From the NCBI RefSeq assembly GCF_003113265.1, contig NZ_PUIV01000001.1, positions 62,001 through 126,000 of the forward strand: a stretch of DNA of 64,000 nucleotides, given 5' to 3'. The stretch is from Methylosinus sporium (GTDB taxonomy: Bacteria > Pseudomonadota > Alphaproteobacteria > Rhizobiales > Beijerinckiaceae). Positions 56,033 through 64,000 of the stretch are shown piece after piece (the stretch's first letter is position 1; every line of letters starts with the position of its first letter). The position numbers and the translations under genes are program-made. The notes beneath the pieces were generated by a model. That model made no database searches. It saw only the letters and a program-made list of their open reading frames with translations, and had not been told where the DNA came from.

Positions 56033-56109
56033 TGGTAGCGGAGGAGGGATTCGAACCCCCGACACAAGGATTATGATTCCTCTGCTCTAGCCGACTGAGC
56101 TACTCCGCC
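56033..56109 (-). tRNA. tRNA-Met (CAT), elongator type
   Basis: A 77-base cloverleaf read on the minus strand. The acceptor stem is GGCGGAG with CTCCGCT, the D-arm GCTC..GAGC, the anticodon stem GAGGA/TCCTT around loop ATCATAA (anticodon CAT), the T-arm GGGGG-TTCGAAT-CCCTC, and encoded CCA. The acceptor sequence and lack of the initiator features (C1-A72 mismatch, GGG-CCC anticodon stem) make it an elongator. An upstream promoter is visible. Confidence 0.95.
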
Positions 56110-56136
56110 TCACGCCCTTTCGGGCGAGCGTCGGCG

Positions 56137-56166
56137 GGTATAGTCGACGCCCGTCAAAAGTGTCAA
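56137..56166 (-). promoter_or_regulatory. Probable sigma-70-type promoter for tRNA-Met
   Basis: On the minus strand TTGACA (56161-56166) is followed after 17-18 bases by TATACC/CTATAC (56137-56143). The tRNA begins about 28 bases downstream. The consensus -35 box and spacing fit a housekeeping promoter. Confidence 0.65.
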
Positions 56167-56249
56167 GCCGTGGTCCGGTCCCGCTGCGAGACCGGACAAA
56201 GCCGAGTCTTAAATCGTCAACGATTCGTTGACCATGCTAACGCGCCATA

Positions 56250-56555
56250 GTGACGGATTTCTTGGCTCATATGCGGATTGTGCCGGACCACCGCATCCCT
56301 GGGATGGTGACCTATCCGCTCGACGAGATTTTGCTGACGGCCCTTGTCGGCGTCGTCTGCGGGGCCGACGACTGGGACGGCGTCGAGGAGTCGCGGCGGC
56401 GGGGGCCTTGGATTGGTTGCGGGGCTATCTGCCGTTTGAAAACGGCGTCGCCGCCGCCCAGACCCTGCGCAAGGTCTTCCGCCTGCTCGACCCGCTTCGC
56501 CGCCTGGACGGCCTCGGTGCGTCCGCTCGCCCGCGAGGTCGTCGCCGATCGAGCG
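56250..56555 (+). pseudogene. Remnant of an ISAs1/IS4-type transposase (N-terminal part, frameshifted)
   Basis: Frame 1 from a GTG at 56250 gives FLAHMRIVPDHRIPGMVTYPLDE followed by LTALVGVVCGADDWDGVEESRRR, the typical beginning of ISAs1 ('H-repeat-associated') transposases. In the G-run near 56400 the reading must shift to continue as LDWLRGYLPFENGVAAAQTLRKVFRLLDP, and after about 56490 a second shift restores the first frame (FAAWTASVRPLAREVVA). Homology then ends near 56550, so the DDE catalytic part is lost. It lies next to tRNA-Met. Confidence 0.8.
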
Positions 56556-56619
56556 CGAGCGCGACTTTCGGCCCGGTCGGTCCTCGGTTGTGGAGCGCGG
56601 GCGTGATAGGCTCCGCGTC

Positions 56620-56970
56620 ATGCTCCGGTCGCTTCCCGCCCGCGCCGCTCGCGCGCTCATTCTGCTCTATCGGCTCAGCCTGTCGGCGTTGATCGGGCGC
56701 GAATGTCGCTATCTGCCGAGCTGCTCCGAATATGCCGATGAGGCGATTTCCCGTCATGGCCTCTGGGCCGGCGGCTGGATGGGCTTTGCGCGCGTCTGCC
56801 GATGCCGGCCGGGCGGCGGCGATGGATATGATCCGGTTCCGCAGACGACGCCGGAGGCGGCGCATCCGCTCGCGCCTTGGCGCTATGGCGCATGGCGGCG
56901 GCCGCCTGTCTGCGAGGCTGTCGAGGGCGGGGATCAGGACCGCGCCATCAGCTCCACGGCGAGGCCGTAG
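56620..56970 (+). CDS. yidD: Membrane protein insertion efficiency factor YidD
   Basis: A small, amphipathic inner-membrane-associated protein that assists YidC-dependent insertion. The 116 residues hold the signature LYRLSLSALIGRECRYLPSCSEYADEAI with three cysteines, plus HGLWAGGWMGFARVCRCRPGGGDGYDPVP. The C-terminal tail is longer than in E. coli (85 residues) and Arg/Pro-rich. The ATG at 56620 is preferred; GTG 56590 is possible. Usually yidD lies near rnpA and yidC, which are absent here. The 3' end overlaps the next minus-strand gene by 37 bases. Confidence 0.92.
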   Translation: MLRSLPARAARALILLYRLSLSALIGRECRYLPSCSEYADEAISRHGLWAGGWMGFARVCRCRPGGGDGYDPVPQTTPEAAHPLAPWRYGAWRRPPVCEAVEGGDQDRAISSTARP

Positions 56971-57767
56971 ATGCGCAGGCGGACCGGCTCCGGCAGGGCG
57001 CGCAGCGCCTCGAGATAGGTCTGGCCGAGAGCGCAGGTTTTTTTGTCGTCGAAGGGCGGATCGGGCGTTTTGCCGTCGAGCAGCGAGTCGATCTCCGCCT
57101 TGCGCAGCCCGCGCGCGGCCAGAGCCTTCTCCAAGGCGCGAAAATCCTCCTCGCTCGGCGCCGAGCGCTCGAGCTGCTTGGCCTGGCCGCTGGCGATCGC
57201 CTCCAGGCCGACCAGCGCCATTTCCGCCACCAGCGCACGCCGCCGCGCGGCGAAACTGTGGAAATCCTGATCGACGCCGCCATAGAGAAAGGCGGCGCAG
57301 AGCTTTTTGTTCTCCGACGAAATGGCGCGCAGCACATCGAGCTGCAGATCGAAGACGCGGGCGAGGACAGAGGGCTCCGCTCGGGCGGCGAGCACGCCGC
57401 GCGCCTGACGTAGCCGGCGCACCGATTCGGCGAGATAGAAATCGACGCTCGCCGCCTCCGCGCCGGCGGGCTGCTCCTGCGAAAAGGAATCGATCGCGGC
57501 GGCGTAATCGGCCGGAAAGTCCTCATGCAGGCGCAAGAAGAAGGTCCGGTATTCCTCCGTGGCGGCGATCGCCCGCTCGACGCGGTCGCGCGCCAAAAGG
57601 AGCGGCTCGACGGGAGCTTCCGCGGGCGCGGCTTCGGCGAGCGGCGCGTCATGCGCCGCCTCGGCGAGGCGACGGCCGGGTCCGAGCGCCATCATCGTCA
57701 GTCCGAAGCCGAGACAGATCGCGACGAACGCGCCGGTCGCCAGAGCGAGCAGCCTCTCCAAGAACAT
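56934..57767 (-). CDS. Hypothetical membrane-anchored protein, 277 residues
   Basis: A protein with an N-terminal helix (FLERLLALATGAFVAICLGFGLTMMALG, a signal anchor) and a soluble, all-helical remainder without cofactor motifs (RDRVERAIAATEEYRTFFLRLHEDFPADYAAAIDSF, EKALAARGLRKAEIDSLLDG). I do not recognise the family. Probably periplasmic. The ATG at 57767 directly precedes the helix; longer frames upstream contain no support. Its 3' end overlaps yidD in the opposite strand by 37 bases, an uncommon arrangement, which may mean that one stop is too far downstream. Confidence 0.65.
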   Translation of the reverse strand: MFLERLLALATGAFVAICLGFGLTMMALGPGRRLAEAAHDAPLAEAAPAEAPVEPLLLARDRVERAIAATEEYRTFFLRLHEDFPADYAAAIDSFSQEQPAGAEAASVDFYLAESVRRLRQARGVLAARAEPSVLARVFDLQLDVLRAISSENKKLCAAFLYGGVDQDFHSFAARRRALVAEMALVGLEAIASGQAKQLERSAPSEEDFRALEKALAARGLRKAEIDSLLDGKTPDPPFDDKKTCALGQTYLEALRALPEPVRLRIYGLAVELMARS

Positions 57768-57889
57768 GGTCGGTCTCTCGATTTGCCCACGACGCGAAAT
57801 GGACCTTCGAACGCATCGACGAATGAAACCGCTTTTTAGCCCAAACCCGCCGGCCGACAAAGGGCGTCACGCGACACGGCGTCCCAGGA

Positions 57890-58348
57890 TCACATGGCGG
57901 GGCGAGCTGAATTGTCTCCCCCCTCGCCCGTTTCTTTGCCCGTTCCTTTGCGGGACGCCTTGCCGGACGCCTTGCTGGACGCTTGGCGCGTCAGGCGCAG
58001 CGCGCGCGCCTGCTCGGCGCGATGGGCGACGAGAAGCGCGATATGGCGGGAGAGATCATAGGTCCAATGTCCGGCGCGGGCGCGTTCGGCTCGTAGCGCG
58101 CGCTCGAGCTCCTTCAGCACGGCGGCCGCCGCCTCCGGCGTCTCGGCGGCGATGGCGTCGCGCGACAGGCGATGAAACGAGCGCAGGAAGTCCTCGCGGC
58201 GATAGGCGCCCGCCTTCTCCCGCAGCGCGATCTGCAGGCTTTTGCGCGCTGCCGCGCGAAGGCGATCGCGGGCTTCCGAATGATCGCAGGTCTGGAAAGG
58301 ATCTCGGGCCTGGAAAGGATCATGGGCAGATGATGTTCGACGCGGCAT
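57890..58348 (-). CDS. Hypothetical protein, basic C-terminus, next to the DnaA-IV-like gene
   Basis: A 152-residue protein of unknown function. It is helical and charged (EARDRLRAAARKSLQIALREKAGAYRREDFLRSFHRLSRD, then VLKELERALRAERARAGHWTYDLSRHIALLVAHRAEQARAL), and ends in a Lys/Ser/Gly-rich tail (KASGKASRKGTGKETGEGG). The ATG at 58348 has GGAGG seven bases upstream, so the longer frame from 58474 is unlikely. It diverges from the DnaA-IV-like/DUF6456 pair with 137 bases between, which is AT-rich and may carry both promoters. Confidence 0.65.
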   Translation of the reverse strand: MPRRTSSAHDPFQARDPFQTCDHSEARDRLRAAARKSLQIALREKAGAYRREDFLRSFHRLSRDAIAAETPEAAAAVLKELERALRAERARAGHWTYDLSRHIALLVAHRAEQARALRLTRQASSKASGKASRKGTGKETGEGGDNSARPAM

Positions 58349-58485
58349 GGCGGTCCTCCCGCGCCGACCATCGCCGAACGGAGAGAGACGGGGATAAGTT
58401 TTTTGTCCGTTGTATAGGATTAAATTCATGATAGCCTCATGAGAGTCGTCGGCCGAGAGCCGCGACGCCTGCAAGGCGAGACCAA

Positions 58486-58857
58486 ATGCGCCCCCGACGA
58501 AACGCCGCTATCCGCACTTCCCCACTCTGCGTCGCCGCCGTCGCGGCGGCCTGCGGCGTCGCCCCGCGCGAGCTCGGCGCGCGCAGTCGCGGCCGCGCCC
58601 CTGTCGCCGACGCCCGCCATCTCGCTCTCTATCTCGACCACGTCGCTTTCGGCGCGAGCCTTTCGGCCTGCGGGCGCGCCCTGTCGCGCGACCGCGCGAG
58701 CGTTCGCCATGCTTGCGCGCGCATAGAGGATCGCCGCGACGACGCGAATTTCGATCGCGCGGTCGTCGCTCTGGAACAGGCGCTCGGCGCGCAGAAGCGC
58801 CTGCTCGAGGCGCTCGCTTTTTCTTTCATCTCGCATCCGACCGGAGAGGAGTCATGA
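58486..58857 (+). CDS. DnaA domain IV-like DNA-binding protein
   Basis: A 123-residue protein that aligns by eye to the C-terminal DNA-binding domain of DnaA: VAAVAAACGVAPRELGARSRGRAPVADARHLALYLDHVAFGASLSACGRALSRDRASVRHACARIED (cut: residues 16-82). The HTH elements of DnaA are present (ARH.ALYL.H, LS.CGRALSRDRASV.HA), but the ATPase domain is absent. It is not the small Hda/DiaA type. The stop overlaps the DUF6456 start by four bases. Such a gene pair is conserved in Hyphomicrobiales as far as I recall. It may bind DnaA-box-like DNA without initiating replication. Confidence 0.85.
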   Translation: MRPRRNAAIRTSPLCVAAVAAACGVAPRELGARSRGRAPVADARHLALYLDHVAFGASLSACGRALSRDRASVRHACARIEDRRDDANFDRAVVALEQALGAQKRLLEALAFSFISHPTGEES

Positions 58858-59705
58858 GCATGAGCCAGCGGCATAACGACAATGACGATACGCGCGCACT
58901 CCGCCGATTGTTGGAGGCGATGAGCGAGCCCGGCGCCGAGGCGATGACGGACCCGCTCGGCGCGCGCTCGATCGTCGTGGCGGCGCCTCGCAAGGGGATC
59001 ACAGTGGCGCGGGCGCGCCTCTCCCGCTCCATCGCCGATGCGGCGGCCGCGCGCGGGCTGGCGCGCTGGGAGGGGGCGGAACAGGCGCGCCGTCTGCGTT
59101 TGACGGAAGCGGGCCGCGCGCATCTGAGGCGCCTCGCCGCGCCCGCCGAGGCGAATCCGTTTTTCGCCCAGCACAGCGATCTCTCGCCGCGCATAATGGA
59201 GAAAGGCGCGCGCCCGACGCTCGTCGACGCAGGGGAGAGCCCGCTCGCCTGGCTCGCCCGCCGCAAGGATCGCGCCGGGCGGCCCTTCCTCGCGCCGGAG
59301 CAGATCGAGGCCGGCGAGCGCTTTCGCCGCGACGTCACGCAGGCCGCTATTCTCCAGCGCGTCACCGCCGATTGGGAGGCCGCGCTCGGCTCGGCGCGCG
59401 GCGGCGGCGCCGGCGCGAATATCGCCGATGTGGCGATCGACGCGCGCCGGCGCCTCGCCCGCGCCTTCGACGCCGTGGGGCCGGAACTCGGCGGCCTGCT
59501 CACCGACGTCTGCGGCTATTTGAAAGGGCTGGAGTTGGTCGAAAGCGAGCGCGGCTGGCCGCAGCGTTCCGCCAAAGTGGTGCTGAAAATCGCGCTCGAG
59601 CGGCTCGCACTGCATTATGGGCTGGCCGGCGAGGCGCGAGGGCCCGCCCGTGCGCGCGATGTGCTGCATTGGGGCGCTGAGGATTATCGTCCTACGATCT
59701 CATAG
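58854..59705 (+). CDS. DUF6456 domain-containing protein
   Basis: A 283-residue protein. The DUF6456 part lies C-terminally (about 145-255): SPLAWLARRKDRAGRPFLAP followed by IEAGERFRRDVTQAAILQRVT and LGGLLTDVCGYLKGLELVESERGWPQRSAKVVLKIALERLALHYGL (cut: two segments). The last segment has an HTH-like look. The N-terminal half (SIADAAAARGLARWEG, LRLTEAGRAHLRRL) resembles a winged helix. GGAGAGGAG precedes the ATG. It is co-translated with the DnaA-IV-like gene, suggesting a joint DNA-related role, but no function is known to me. Confidence 0.85.
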   Translation: MSMSQRHNDNDDTRALRRLLEAMSEPGAEAMTDPLGARSIVVAAPRKGITVARARLSRSIADAAAARGLARWEGAEQARRLRLTEAGRAHLRRLAAPAEANPFFAQHSDLSPRIMEKGARPTLVDAGESPLAWLARRKDRAGRPFLAPEQIEAGERFRRDVTQAAILQRVTADWEAALGSARGGGAGANIADVAIDARRRLARAFDAVGPELGGLLTDVCGYLKGLELVESERGWPQRSAKVVLKIALERLALHYGLAGEARGPARARDVLHWGAEDYRPTIS

Positions 59706-59758
59706 GCCGGGCGTCAGGCGGCATGGTTGACAGAGCCGCGCTTTGGGCGCATGAGTCT

Positions 59759-59783
59759 CGCCATATTGCAGCGCAATATGGCG
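59759..59783. repeat. Perfect 25-base inverted repeat, possible regulator operator
   Basis: CGCCATATTGC (59759-59769), spacer AGC, GCAATATGGCG (59773-59783). The arms are 11 bases and perfect; AT-rich centre and GC-rich ends are the style of an operator. It lies 54 bases after DUF6456 and 283 before the ABC exporter start. Confidence 0.6.
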
Positions 59784-59800
59784 CATCGCCCAGGCGATGC
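59783..59800. repeat. Perfect 18-base inverted repeat directly after the first
   Basis: GCATCGCC (59783-59790), spacer CA, GGCGATGC (59793-59800). It shares base 59783 with the 25-base repeat. The two dyads may form a double operator or a composite hairpin. Confidence 0.55.
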
Positions 59801-60065
59801 GGTCGTCATCTTCGAATCGGGGAGTCGCCATGATGAAATTCGTCATGTCTCATCGTTCCCCGGGCCGCGCCTAGAGAGTTCAGGCAGTGAGCCCGGTTCA
59901 AAAAATCCGGGCTGTTCTCTCTCGCGCGTCGCGCCGACACTGTCGGCGCTGACGAGTTTCTCTCGAAAGACATTCCGGAACGAGCCGCGACGGGGCGCTG
60001 GAGCCCGCGTCGCTTTCCTTTCGTCGCAAAAAGGGATCGGGGCGTTGGCGCGTCCCGCAGGATTC

Positions 60066-61847
<1,782 letters not shown>

Positions 61848-61925
61848 GAGCCCCGCCCCTTCGGCGATACGAATTTTCCGTTATCGAAAATGAATTGCCG
61901 TCACCAGAGCAGAGAGGCGATACGA

Positions 61926-62330
61926 ATGGCCGAGGAATCGAAAATCGACGCGGCGCGGATCGCCCATTATGCGGCGAAGCTCGAATATGAGATCGACTCC
62001 TGGGACCTTCGCGCATGTGATGAGGAGGTGGTCATCGTCGACGCGCGCTCGCCCGAGGCCTATGAAAAAGAGCACATTCCCGGCGCCATCGGCTTTCCGT
62101 ATCGGATAATGACCGAGGAGACGACGACGCATCTTCGTCGCGATGTGCTCTATGTGACCTATTGCGACGGCGTCGGCTGCAACGCATCCACCAAAGGCGC
62201 TTTGAACCTCGCCCGCCTGGGGTTTCGCGTCAAAGAGCTGATCGGCGGCCTCGACTGGTGGAAGCGCGACGGCTACGCCACCGAAGGTGCGCAATCACGC
62301 GCCGGCGGCGTTACGGGCTGCGCCTGTTGA
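61926..62330 (+). CDS. Rhodanese-like domain protein
   Basis: A 134-residue single rhodanese domain, probably a sulfurtransferase. It contains VVIVDARSPEAYEKEHIPGAIGFPYR (substrate-binding and first half), then LYVTYCDGVGCNASTKGALNLARLGFRVKELIGGLDWWKRDGY (cut: two parts) with the active cysteine in TYCDGVGCN. The C-terminus ends CAC. It starts 78 bases after the exporter gene. The ATG at 61926 is preceded by GAGAGGCG. Sulfur donor and acceptor are unknown. Confidence 0.9.
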   Translation: MAEESKIDAARIAHYAAKLEYEIDSWDLRACDEEVVIVDARSPEAYEKEHIPGAIGFPYRIMTEETTTHLRRDVLYVTYCDGVGCNASTKGALNLARLGFRVKELIGGLDWWKRDGYATEGAQSRAGGVTGCAC

Positions 62331-62444
62331 CGACCGCTGCGTCTCGAGGCGCGCGCGCAAGTTCGGCGCGCGAAAGCTCGATCGTCCAGTCGAGGCCCGG
62401 CCGCCGGCCTCGCGCCTTATGAAAAAATGAAAGCGCAACGCCGG

Positions 62445-62744
62445 TCACGGCGTCGTCGAAGAGGCCGGAATCAAAGCGATCTTGACGTTCAACGCGCGCA
62501 AGACCGCGCTGATCGTCTCGAACCGCGGATGTGAGCCGGGGGCGAGGGCTTTATAGAGACTTTCGCGTCCGAGCCCGGCGGCTGCCGCGACCTGCGCCAT
62601 GCCGCGCGCCTTCGCTACTTCCGAAAGCGCTGCGAGCAAGACGTCGGAGTTTTCGTCCTCTGCGGCGGCTGTCAGATATTCTGCGATCGTTTCCTCGTTA
62701 TCGAGATAATCGGAAACGTTGAAGGCGGCGAAATTCTTGGTCAT
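62445..62744 (-). CDS. Antitoxin of a HigBA-type toxin-antitoxin module (putative addiction module antidote)
   Basis: A 99-residue DNA-binding antitoxin. The N-terminus FNVSDYLDNEETIAEYLTAAAEDE is the toxin-wrapping part; the HTH is ALSEVAKARGMAQVAAAAGLGRESLYKAL followed by SHPRFETISAVLRALNVKIAL. This matches the 'addiction module antidote protein' family linked to RelE/HigB toxins. It starts four bases after the toxin stop on the same strand. It seems intact, whereas the toxin is internally deleted (see that entry), so its present role may be regulatory. Confidence 0.9.
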   Translation of the reverse strand: MTKNFAAFNVSDYLDNEETIAEYLTAAAEDENSDVLLAALSEVAKARGMAQVAAAAGLGRESLYKALAPGSHPRFETISAVLRALNVKIALIPASSTTP

Positions 62745-62748
62745 AGGG

Positions 62749-62961
62749 TCACTCCTTCAGCTCCCGCGCCAATTCCTTCGCGCGCTCGATGTCGCGTCGC
62801 TGCGAGCCCTTGTCGCCGCCGCAGAGCACGGTCGCGCCGCAATCGCCGAAATTGCCATGCGCGGCGCTCGTCAGCCGCGCCAATATGCGGGCCTTGCCCT
62901 TTCGATCGGCGAGACCGGAGAGCCATTCGTCGAAGGGCGATGATCGAACGAGCGTAAACAT
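62749..62961 (-). pseudogene. RelE/HigB-type toxin with an internal in-frame deletion
   Basis: A 70-residue product. The start (FTLVRSSPFDEWLSGLADRKGKARILARLTSAAHGNFGDC) and the end (VLCGGDKGSQRRDIERAKELARELKE) match the RelE/HigB family that partners with the neighbouring antidote type (quoted in pieces). In intact members about 25-30 residues lie between 'GNxGD' and 'LLCGGDK', containing the ELRIxYGPGYRVYF strand with catalytic residues. Those are absent here, with the frame preserved. The product is therefore probably inactive as an RNase. The ATG at 62961 is the best start. Confidence 0.8.
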
Positions 62962-63121
62962 GTCCGACCGTATCCAAGTGGATACAGAAAGACAAGCTAG
63001 TCGCAGGTCGCCGCATGGCAAGCGGACGGCGTCGCCGGTGGACGCCGGAGCGGATCGACAGGCGGCTCGTGAGAGGACGTCCGCGGCCTAGAATGAGGCG
63101 GAGGAGTAGATTTGAGAGAGC

Positions 63122-63211
63122 TGGCGGAGAGGGAGGGATTTGAACCCCCGATACGGTTGCCCGTATGCCGCATTTCGAGTGCGGTGCTTTCAACCACTCA
63201 GCCACCTCTCC
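63122..63211 (-). tRNA. tRNA-Ser (CGA)
   Basis: A 90-base class II tRNA on the minus strand. The acceptor stem is GGAGAGG with CCTCTCC, the anticodon stem CCGCA/TGCGG around loop CTCGAAA (anticodon CGA, reading UCG). A long variable arm (ATACGGG-CAA-CCGTAT) and T-arm GGGGG-TTCAAAT-CCCTC follow, and CCA is encoded with discriminator G. The long variable arm and G73 are diagnostic for serine. Confidence 0.95.
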
Positions 63212-63438
63212 GGAGGCGAAAGCGAGGACTTGCCCCGCTCGCGGCGAAGCGCCCAATAGCACGCGTTCGCGTCGGCGATCAAGGCTCGGCGAAGCGATTG
63301 GCGCGCGCTTCTCTTCGTTCGGCCTCGCTCCAGGCCGGCGGCGCAGATTTGCCGATCGTTAACCTTAATGAGGTCTAACGGATCGGCCTGCCTCCCTCGC
63401 GCGCTCGCGGCTCTCGCGTGAGGGCGGGCCTCTGGAAC

Positions 63439-64000
63439 ATGCGTATGACGCCCAAAGCCAATGAACCGAGACCGCGACGAGAGCGGCGTCCCTTCGTCAT
63501 CGAATTCTCGCTCGGCGCGCATTCGCGGCGGGTGGAGCTCTCCGCCCCGATTCTGGTCGTCGCCGGCGCGGCGGCGGTCGCCGCGGGACTGCTGGCGCCT
63601 TGCGCGGCCGCCTATCTCGCCTTTCGCGACGACATGCTCGCCGAGCTGGTCGATCGCCAGACTCAGATGCGCTACGCCTATGAGGATCGCTTGGCCGCCA
63701 TGCGGCTGCGGCTCGATCAGGCGACGAGCCGGCAGTTTCTCGCCCAGGGCGATGTCGAGAGCAAGGTGCAGACCCTGGTCGCCCGCCAGGCCAAGCTGGA
63801 GACGCGGGCGGCTCTCGTGGCGCGGCTCGTCGACGGCGTCGCGTCCAAGGAGGGCAGAGTCCCCGTCGCCGCGCCGCGCCGCGCGAGCGTCGTAGCGCCT
63901 GTGGGATTGCCGTCCGGGACCAGCGCCTATGCGCCGGCGCCCGAGGAGCGGCCAGAGCCTTTCGCCGGCTTCGACAAGCCGCAGCCGGAGGGTCTGGAGC
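63439..64000 (+). CDS. M23-family peptidase (cell-wall endopeptidase), N-terminal part only
   Basis: A gene cut by the window end. The first 187 residues show a short basic cytosolic start, a conserved RRPFVIEFSLGAHSRRVELSAP segment, a transmembrane helix (ILVVAGAAAVAAGLLAPCAAAYLAF), and then a coiled-coil (DMLAELVDRQTQMRYAYEDRLAAMRLRLDQ) leading into a Pro-rich linker. This is the N-terminal architecture of Hyphomicrobiales M23 peptidases with a coiled-coil, whose catalytic domain would be downstream. A CtrA-like TTAACC site lies about 70 bases upstream. The ATG at 63439 is chosen; a second ATG follows two codons later. Confidence 0.75.
   Translation, partial: MRMTPKANEPRPRRERRPFVIEFSLGAHSRRVELSAPILVVAGAAAVAAGLLAPCAAAYLAFRDDMLAELVDRQTQMRYAYEDRLAAMRLRLDQATSRQFLAQGDVESKVQTLVARQAKLETRAALVARLVDGVASKEGRVPVAAPRRASVVAPVGLPSGTSAYAPAPEERPEPFAGFDKPQPEGLE

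Larger units (their letters stand above)
59706..60065. other. 360-base gap between DUF6456 and the ABC exporter
   Basis: No gene I can support; the longer frame that continues into the exporter from 59727 has no ribosome-binding site and a composition unlike an ABC protein. It contains the two inverted repeats described separately, and the hairpin AGCCCGG-TTCAAAAAAT-CCGGGCT (59890-59913), which may be a transcription terminator. The exporter promoter probably lies within. Confidence 0.5.

Noticed and set aside
59727-60065. N-terminal 113-codon extension of the ABC exporter
   Set aside because: Contains the inverted repeats, has no ribosome site, and ABC exporters of this type start near the ATG at 60066.

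Overview
The window is GC-rich chromosomal DNA of an alphaproteobacterium, most likely order Hyphomicrobiales (Rhizobiales). Signs of this are a FixJ-type regulator, CobP, DUF1491, the DnaA-domain-IV-like/DUF6456 pair, the pyrG-secG-leuB neighbourhood and intergenic palindromes resembling rhizobial mosaic elements. The overall flavour resembles Methylosinus/Methylocystis, but that is an impression: no methane or methanol oxidation gene is present. There is no rRNA, CRISPR array, prophage or replication origin. Two tRNA genes are present: Met(CAT) and Ser(CGA).

Layout. 0-14.4 kb is housekeeping and regulation: the E1-beta and E2 subunits of a 2-oxoacid dehydrogenase (the window opens inside the operon), an SPW membrane protein, an orphan FixJ-like regulator with RecQ, a Kef-type antiporter, an orphan SpsF-like cytidylyltransferase, an AhpD-like protein divergent from its TetR regulator over a clean palindrome, CobP, SufE, a PAS histidine kinase coupled to a peptidoglycan-binding protein, and DUF1491.

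14.6-36.6 kb is a large polysaccharide locus of Wzx/Wzy type. A flippase and a TylF-like methyltransferase lie on the plus strand. A long minus-strand run starts near 36.57 kb: OPX export lipoprotein, outer-membrane beta-barrel, small secreted protein, Wzy/WaaL-like ligase, tyrosine autokinase Wzc, TPR-like membrane protein, methyltransferase, seven glycosyltransferases, an AsnB amidotransferase and an EpsG-like polymerase. No priming sugar-phosphate transferase and no sugar-nucleotide synthesis genes are inside, so these must be encoded elsewhere.

37-49 kb is mostly core: queC, DUF4180, two histidine kinases (one with its NarL-type regulator), a uracil-DNA glycosylase-family protein, a DsbA-like oxidoreductase, pyrG, secG and leuB.

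49.2-55.9 kb is a copper-handling locus. A multicopper oxidase, a TolC-family lipoprotein and a small His-tailed protein are transcribed divergently from a P1B copper ATPase. That ATPase carries an extra C-terminal membrane segment followed by an OmpA-like domain, a fusion I regard as the most novel object in the window.

56-64 kb is mixed: tRNA-Met with a recognisable promoter, a decayed ISAs1-type transposase, yidD, the DnaA-IV-like/DUF6456 pair, an ABC exporter preceded by two perfect inverted repeats, a rhodanese, a HigA-like antitoxin whose RelE/HigB-type toxin has lost its centre, tRNA-Ser, and the start of an M23 endopeptidase cut by the window edge.
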